Source of the DNA: Dreissena polymorpha | Taxonomy: Eukaryota; Mollusca; Bivalvia; Myida; Dreissenidae | Direction of reading: 5' to 3' | Assembly (NCBI RefSeq): GCF_020536995.1 | Contig: NC_068355.1 | Coordinates: 123,791,537 to 123,855,536, forward strand | DNA length: 64,000 nucleotides | Shown here: positions 59,809 through 64,000 of the stretch, piece after piece | How the letters are laid out: each line of letters opens with the position of its first letter | How positions within the stretch are numbered: the first letter of the stretch is position 1 | Translations under genes and position numbers: made by a program | The notes under the pieces: model-generated | The model's input: the letters and a program-made list of their open reading frames with translations, nothing else | Told to the model about the DNA's origin: nothing | Database searches by the model: none

Positions 59809-59891
59809 TAAGTTACTCACAGGCTGTTCTGGGGTTTTATGCTGTTTGCACATAGCCTTTTCAGTCTTTGCCTCTGAGTGGGAAAGGGTTA
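59809..59891. repeat. Short dispersed repeat, copy 1
   Basis: GTTACTCACAGGCTGTTCTGG, CTGTTTGCACATAGCC and GAGTGGGAAAGGGTTAA are shared with 62535-62628. Family not identified. Confidence 0.8.
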
Positions 59892-60614
59892 ATTCATGTT
59901 GTTTAATTAATAGCTGGTATGCATACTGTCTGATTTGAGATTCAAAACAGTATCAATGAAAACATGACAGGACTTCTGAAACTTCAACTAACACAAAGTA
60001 TTTAATATCAGCTTAAACATGTGGTCAGAACAAACTTACAAATGAAGTACGATAGACGAAGAGATTATATATTTTTATAAAAAAAATAATTATTAAATCA
60101 AAATTATATTACTAACTTCGACACAAAGTGAGAAAGAACTTTAACGGGGTTTTTAATACAAAACTATTGATGTGATTTCAAGACAGAACAAGAAGACAAT
60201 ATTGGAAGAAGACTGACAAACTTTGGGATGCTGTGTCAAGCAATCAGGAATGAAATAAGATTGTGAAATCTGGTAACTACATATAAAAACAAGAGGAAAA
60301 GGAGGATGGCAGTTACACATGCTAAAATTTTGATAACTGGTAGCCTATTATTAAATTACATATACAGAATAAATGACATTTTTATGTTGAATATATTAGA
60401 ACATATGAATGTAATGTACAGCATTTAATAGCTTATTCAGTATTAAATAATTATTATTAATCATGCTAAAACAAAAAGTTTCTGATTTCTAAAAAATCCC
60501 ATAGCATTTAGGCGAAAGAAAGGAAAATCTGTTTGACAAAAATACTATCTAAAATACATGAAATAAATAAGGATGATCTATGCTATTTTGGAGCATTTTA
60601 TAATATAAGAACTA
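59892..60614. other. Intergenic or intronic, nothing recognised
   Basis: AT-rich, with no exon-like stretch. It may be intron of the SAXO4-like gene, whose later exons were not found. Confidence 0.45.
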
Positions 60615-60883
60615 CAAGAGATGTGTTTTGTCCCGAAACACAATGCCCCTATTGCGAAGCTTTGAAGCCATATATTTGACCTTTGACTTTGAAGGATGAC
60701 CTTGATCTTTTACCACTCAAAATGTGCAGCTCCATGAGATACATATGCATGCCAAATATCAAGTTGCTATCTTCAATATTGCAAAAGTTATGACCAATGT
60801 TAAAGTTTTCGGATGGAAGCACAGACTGACAGACGGACTGATGGACAGTTCAACTGCTATATGCCACCCTACCGGGGGCAAAA
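60615..60883 (-). mobile_element. Helentron-like element, reverse orientation
   Basis: In the reverse direction: start TTTTGCCCCCGGTAGGG folding with a GGTGGC arm, a (CAGT/CCGT) stretch, a body with GATCAAGGTCATCC and AAAGTCAAAGGTCAAA, then GGGGC, the hairpin TGTGTTTCGGGACAAAACACA and TCTCTTG before T. Confidence 0.72.
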
Positions 60884-61781
60884 TAACATACATACTCTGA
60901 AGTTTGAAGACCTAAGATAAAAGGATCTACACATATAAAACTAATAATCAGCTAATTAATTATTCAAGTTTACCATGGTAATAACTAACTCCATCTGTGT
61001 TGGAAAAAGCAATGGTACAAGTTCTCATACAATGATACACATAATAAACAAGAGATACAAATTGCCAAAACAATATGCATCTCAGTTCAGCAAATTAAAA
61101 ACAATTAAATGCAATAATATAACGTCGAGATCTTATAAATAAGTTTAAGGAAGAATTCATGAAGCCCACTCCAAGATTATTGGGACGATGGGAGAACACA
61201 CGTTACAGATTTATGGTAACAATATGTACTACTTATTTCTCCAGTGTTTTTATAAGTGATAATACTTGATAATATCGAGGATTAATTCAAATTATATCAC
61301 CATCACATGTTTCTATCTTTACAACTGGGATCATATGAAAACAAAATTAATGCTGTTGACTTACACTCACAATGTCAAACACATAGATCACAACAGTACA
61401 ACAAACTTAACTTTTTTCAAACAGAAATCATTATACAACTAAAGTAACTGGATGTACTCATAAATGTCAAAGGTTGTGACTGCATATGCCTTGTAATACA
61501 TATATGAGAAAAACATATGTAACCTTCACATTATTGAACAGACAAAGTTAATAGCACTGCACATTTACATGTAGCATCAGAGCTCATTCTGCTTTTTGAG
61601 CGGACCAGTAATAGCTGCAATAACAAAATTTTATCTCAAAATATTCTTACCGTTAATTGATTAGATTTTTTCATAAACCCTATAAAATATCAACATGTTG
61701 TAAAGATTGCTGAATAATTTCTAAAGTCAATGTGAGCCCTGTGTACAGACGCAGTCGTAAGCAACTTGTTCATGCACTTAC

Positions 61782-61842
61782 TTCTGTCAGGCTGAGCTCC
61801 TAGAAATCTCTGCTTGGTTTCTGACAACATGTACTTCGGACC
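61782..61842 (-). CDS. SAXO4-like exon, most 3' one found
   Basis: Acceptor TGTGTTGTAG and donor AGAA|GTAAGTGC. It encodes GPKYMLSETKQRFLGAQPDR, starts in phase 0, and ends one base into the next codon. Too short to appear as a long open frame. Confidence 0.7.
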
Positions 61843-63805
61843 CTACAACACAAAGCAATATGTAAAGTATCGAAACGTGTAAAATACAGGTTCAACCTTG
61901 ATTGAGGGAGTGATGCCTCTTCCCACATAAAAAAGAGCACGCACTGGGCAGTGATTCAAAAAGAAAACCAGAGTTTTGTCACAGAAGCAATTAATGTTGT
62001 CTCACATTCTCCATAGTTTTCATCAACCTGGCCTAAGTACTTATAGTTATGGCAGGATCCAGATTTGAGCTTTCACTCATCTCTGTAACAATAGCAACCA
62101 CCATTTGTTTTGTGCAAAAACATTGAAATAACCTGCATATTCCCATACGGCCCTCTATCAATAAACTGAGTGGTATTAACCATTCTATAGTACTTTTGGA
62201 ATTATCACAGTTTTTACTTATTTCTGCAAATATACCAACAGCAATTATTTTTTGCCTGGGAAAAGAAAATGAATGTACATATTGCCCATATGGCCCTCTA
62301 TCCAGTTACTCAGTTACATCAACCAAGCCAAGGTGCTTTTAAGTAATTGCAGGAACCAGAGGCACCAAAGAGGACTAATTATATCACCATTCACCTGTAA
62401 TAGCCCTTTACCATTCAGAAATGCACTTTGGTGCATTTGAAGTCTCTTATAATCAATTAAATTTAAGTCCTTTCTTAATATATTCAAGTTTGAAAGGCTT
62501 TATTTCCAGCCCTAAGGTAGAAAACAGCATCAAACCTGAACAGACTGCGAGTTACTCGCAGGCTGTTCTGGTTTCATGCTGTTTGCACATAGCCATTTTC
62601 AATTTGCTTCTGAGTGGGAAAGGGTTAAGTAAATTTACTTACTATAAGATGGTCTGAATTGTTTTTACCAATGTTCCCTTTTTTATTTGATTAACAAAAG
62701 TTAATTTGTCACTACTCAGCTTGTCACATTTTTGTCAGACATATGAGACACCTTTGGCATTGTTCGCATCTATGTTTCCACCCATTGTTGAACACCCATG
62801 TGCGCAATAATGTTACACGCAATATAGTATATCTAATTAATCAACGCTAATTTACAGAGCACGGATTATTTTATTTTTATTTAACTGTTTACAGCAGATG
62901 ATGCACTCTGTCCCAATCCTGATTGAGCTTTTCTCTGGAAAAAAGATCTTAATACATGTGCATAAAGTGTCGTCTTACATTACCCTGTGCAAACTGCACA
63001 GGCTTATCTGACACGACAATTTTTGCCTGGACTGTATTTTTGTTAGAAAATACTTTCTTTAAAAGAAACTTTTAATGAAAGCGGAAAATGTTGTTCCTGA
63101 TTAGCTGCATGGTGCAGAGTTCACAGGCTTACATGGTCTGACACTTTAGGCACATGCATTAAGCCTGGTTTTTCCAAACAATGGTCAATTAAACTGGTAG
63201 TAATACTTACATATCCTGAGTTCTCCAGTTCCACAGGGTCTTTAGCCCTCAGGGAATGCAGCAGAGGTTTGGCCTTTGGGAGAATGCTCGCAGGCGCCGA
63301 GGCAGCCCGCGTGTCAATGAAGACACCCTTCACCTAGAATACATTCCCGCTGAGTGCAAAACTTTTGTATGTGCTTGAAATTGCTTTATAAGATACAATA
63401 ATTTGCTGCTAACCCTCTAACGGATTGTGTGATTAAAATGGCATACAATTTATAGTATAGTATTGTAATTTTATTTTAATTTAAGTGCCAAATGTCAGTA
63501 AGCTAATTCCCTAAAAACTTAAAATTTAAACATAAATTGAGATACAATTAATCTGAACCTAAGAAATATAAAAAAATTTAAAGAATAATAAAATATCATC
63601 GTAGTGTAATATCTTGCATAACCGTGCCACTGTACAATTTTGTTTGAGTACCTCTCGTTCCAGTGGTGTGGTTATGGGCTTCTGTCGAACAAATCCTGAG
63701 CCAACCTGATGGCAGCTAAAAGGCAGAGGTTCATGCCCCTGGTTTTCTCTGGATGGTTGAAAGTCAATACTTGTTAGGCTGCGGTAGTTCTGGGCACAAA
63801 TTCGA
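61782..63805 (-). CDS. SAXO4/PPP1R32-like axonemal protein, three internal exons (partial)
   Basis: Minus-strand exons 63652-63805, 63211-63333 and 61782-61842 join without phase conflict into about 112 residues, open at both ends. Motifs: CAQNYRSLTSIDFQPSREN, LPFSCHQVGSGFVRQKPITT, FIDTRAASAPAS, KDPVELENSGYGPKYM and SETKQRFLGAQPD. These follow, in order, the layout I recall for vertebrate PPP1R32 (now SAXO4), which has SGYGREKP, FDTQ, DPLERENFRHGPRFM and the repeated S-[FY]-x-[QR]-F/Y microtubule-binding words. That protein belongs to the stabiliser-of-axonemal-microtubules group in ciliary doublets. The start lies beyond 64000. Later exons should lie below 61782, perhaps in the assembly gap. 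Homology is from memory, not a search. Confidence 0.75.
62535..62628. repeat. Short dispersed repeat, copy 2
   Basis: Contains CTGCGAGTTACTCGCAG, a perfect small hairpin, then CTGTTCTGGTTTCATGCTG and GAGTGGGAAAGGGTTAAG. Matches 59809-59891. In an intron of the SAXO4-like gene. Confidence 0.8.
62922..63190. repeat. FB1 foldback element
   Basis: GCATAAAGTGTCGTCTTACATT at the left, GCACATGCATTAAGCCTGG at the right, with two decayed hairpin cores. It sits immediately beside the donor of the 63211-63333 exon. Confidence 0.75.
63211..63333 (-). CDS. SAXO4-like exon, middle
   Basis: Acceptor GTATTCTAG and donor GGATAT|GTAAGTA, 41 codons in phase 0 at both ends: VKGVFIDTRAASAPAS, then KPLLHSLRAKDPVELENSGY. 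GC-rich against AT-rich flanks. Confidence 0.75.
63652..63805 (-). CDS. SAXO4-like exon, most 5' one found
   Basis: Acceptor TTATTTCAG and donor CGAGAG|GTACTC. Starts with the last base of a codon and reads RICAQNYRSLTSIDFQPSRE, then GSGFVRQKPITTPLERE, ending in phase 0. Confidence 0.75.
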
Positions 63806-64000
63806 CTGAAATAAAGGAATTGCCTGATACATTTTAGCAACATTATTGGAAACAACACATGATTAAAGTAGTGTAAAAAACAAGAGTAAGTCCATAAGAT
63901 TTTAACTTGTGATTCTTTTAACTGGGCTTTAACTTATTTTATTATTGAATATTAGAAATTGCATGGTTGATACCCATGCTCATTAAATCTGCTATGCATG
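63806..64000. other. Window end, intron of the SAXO4-like gene
   Basis: AT-rich, no exon seen. Upstream exons of the minus-strand gene are expected beyond the window. Confidence 0.5.

Overview
The window looks like AT-rich genomic DNA from a bivalve mollusc, probably a heterodont and possibly a dreissenid; the species call rests only on memory of its repeat families. Genes are split by GT-AG introns. Coding exons are GC-richer islands in a sea of small non-autonomous transposons, and long (AT)n runs and one 100-N assembly gap are present. No retrovirus-like or capsid-bearing element was recognised.

Genes. (1) Minus strand, 1345-4882: a small secreted protein with two Kazal domains. (2) Plus strand, 9247-27601: a complete seven-exon, 920-residue hillarin/KY-like gene, with an N-terminal LIM domain, a Ser/Pro linker, a coiled coil, a transglutaminase-like core lacking all three expected catalytic residues, and a C-terminal beta-rich region. 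All exon phases match and the total length is divisible by three. (3) Minus strand, 33546-34123: the last two exons of a MULE-transposase-derived protein. (4) Plus strand, 35963-40218: the start of a second hillarin-type LIM gene. Its LIM domain is split by an intron and no downstream body was found. (5) Minus strand, 61782-63805: three internal exons of a SAXO4/PPP1R32-like axonemal protein. The second LIM gene lies downstream of the first on the same strand, which suggests a tandem duplication. The other genes show no functional link to each other.

The non-coding part is dominated by mobile elements. Two foldback families (called FB1 and FB2 here) recur throughout. A TWA-target MITE carries a tRNA-Leu-like module in two of its three copies. 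At least seven Helitron/Helentron-like families share one plan: a 5' hairpin, a tandem array of about 150 bp monomers or a unique body, a repeat of the 5' motif in inverse orientation, and a 3' hairpin ending CTTG or CTAG. Several of these carry clusters of the nuclear-receptor half-site AGGTCA. Intron 1 of the hillarin-like gene holds a four-level transposon nest with a clean empty site elsewhere in the window. Near 52-54 kb and 57.9-59.4 kb, elements with ATGGCAAGC-type ends are filled with tandem short perfect palindromes, and the assembly gap falls inside one of them.
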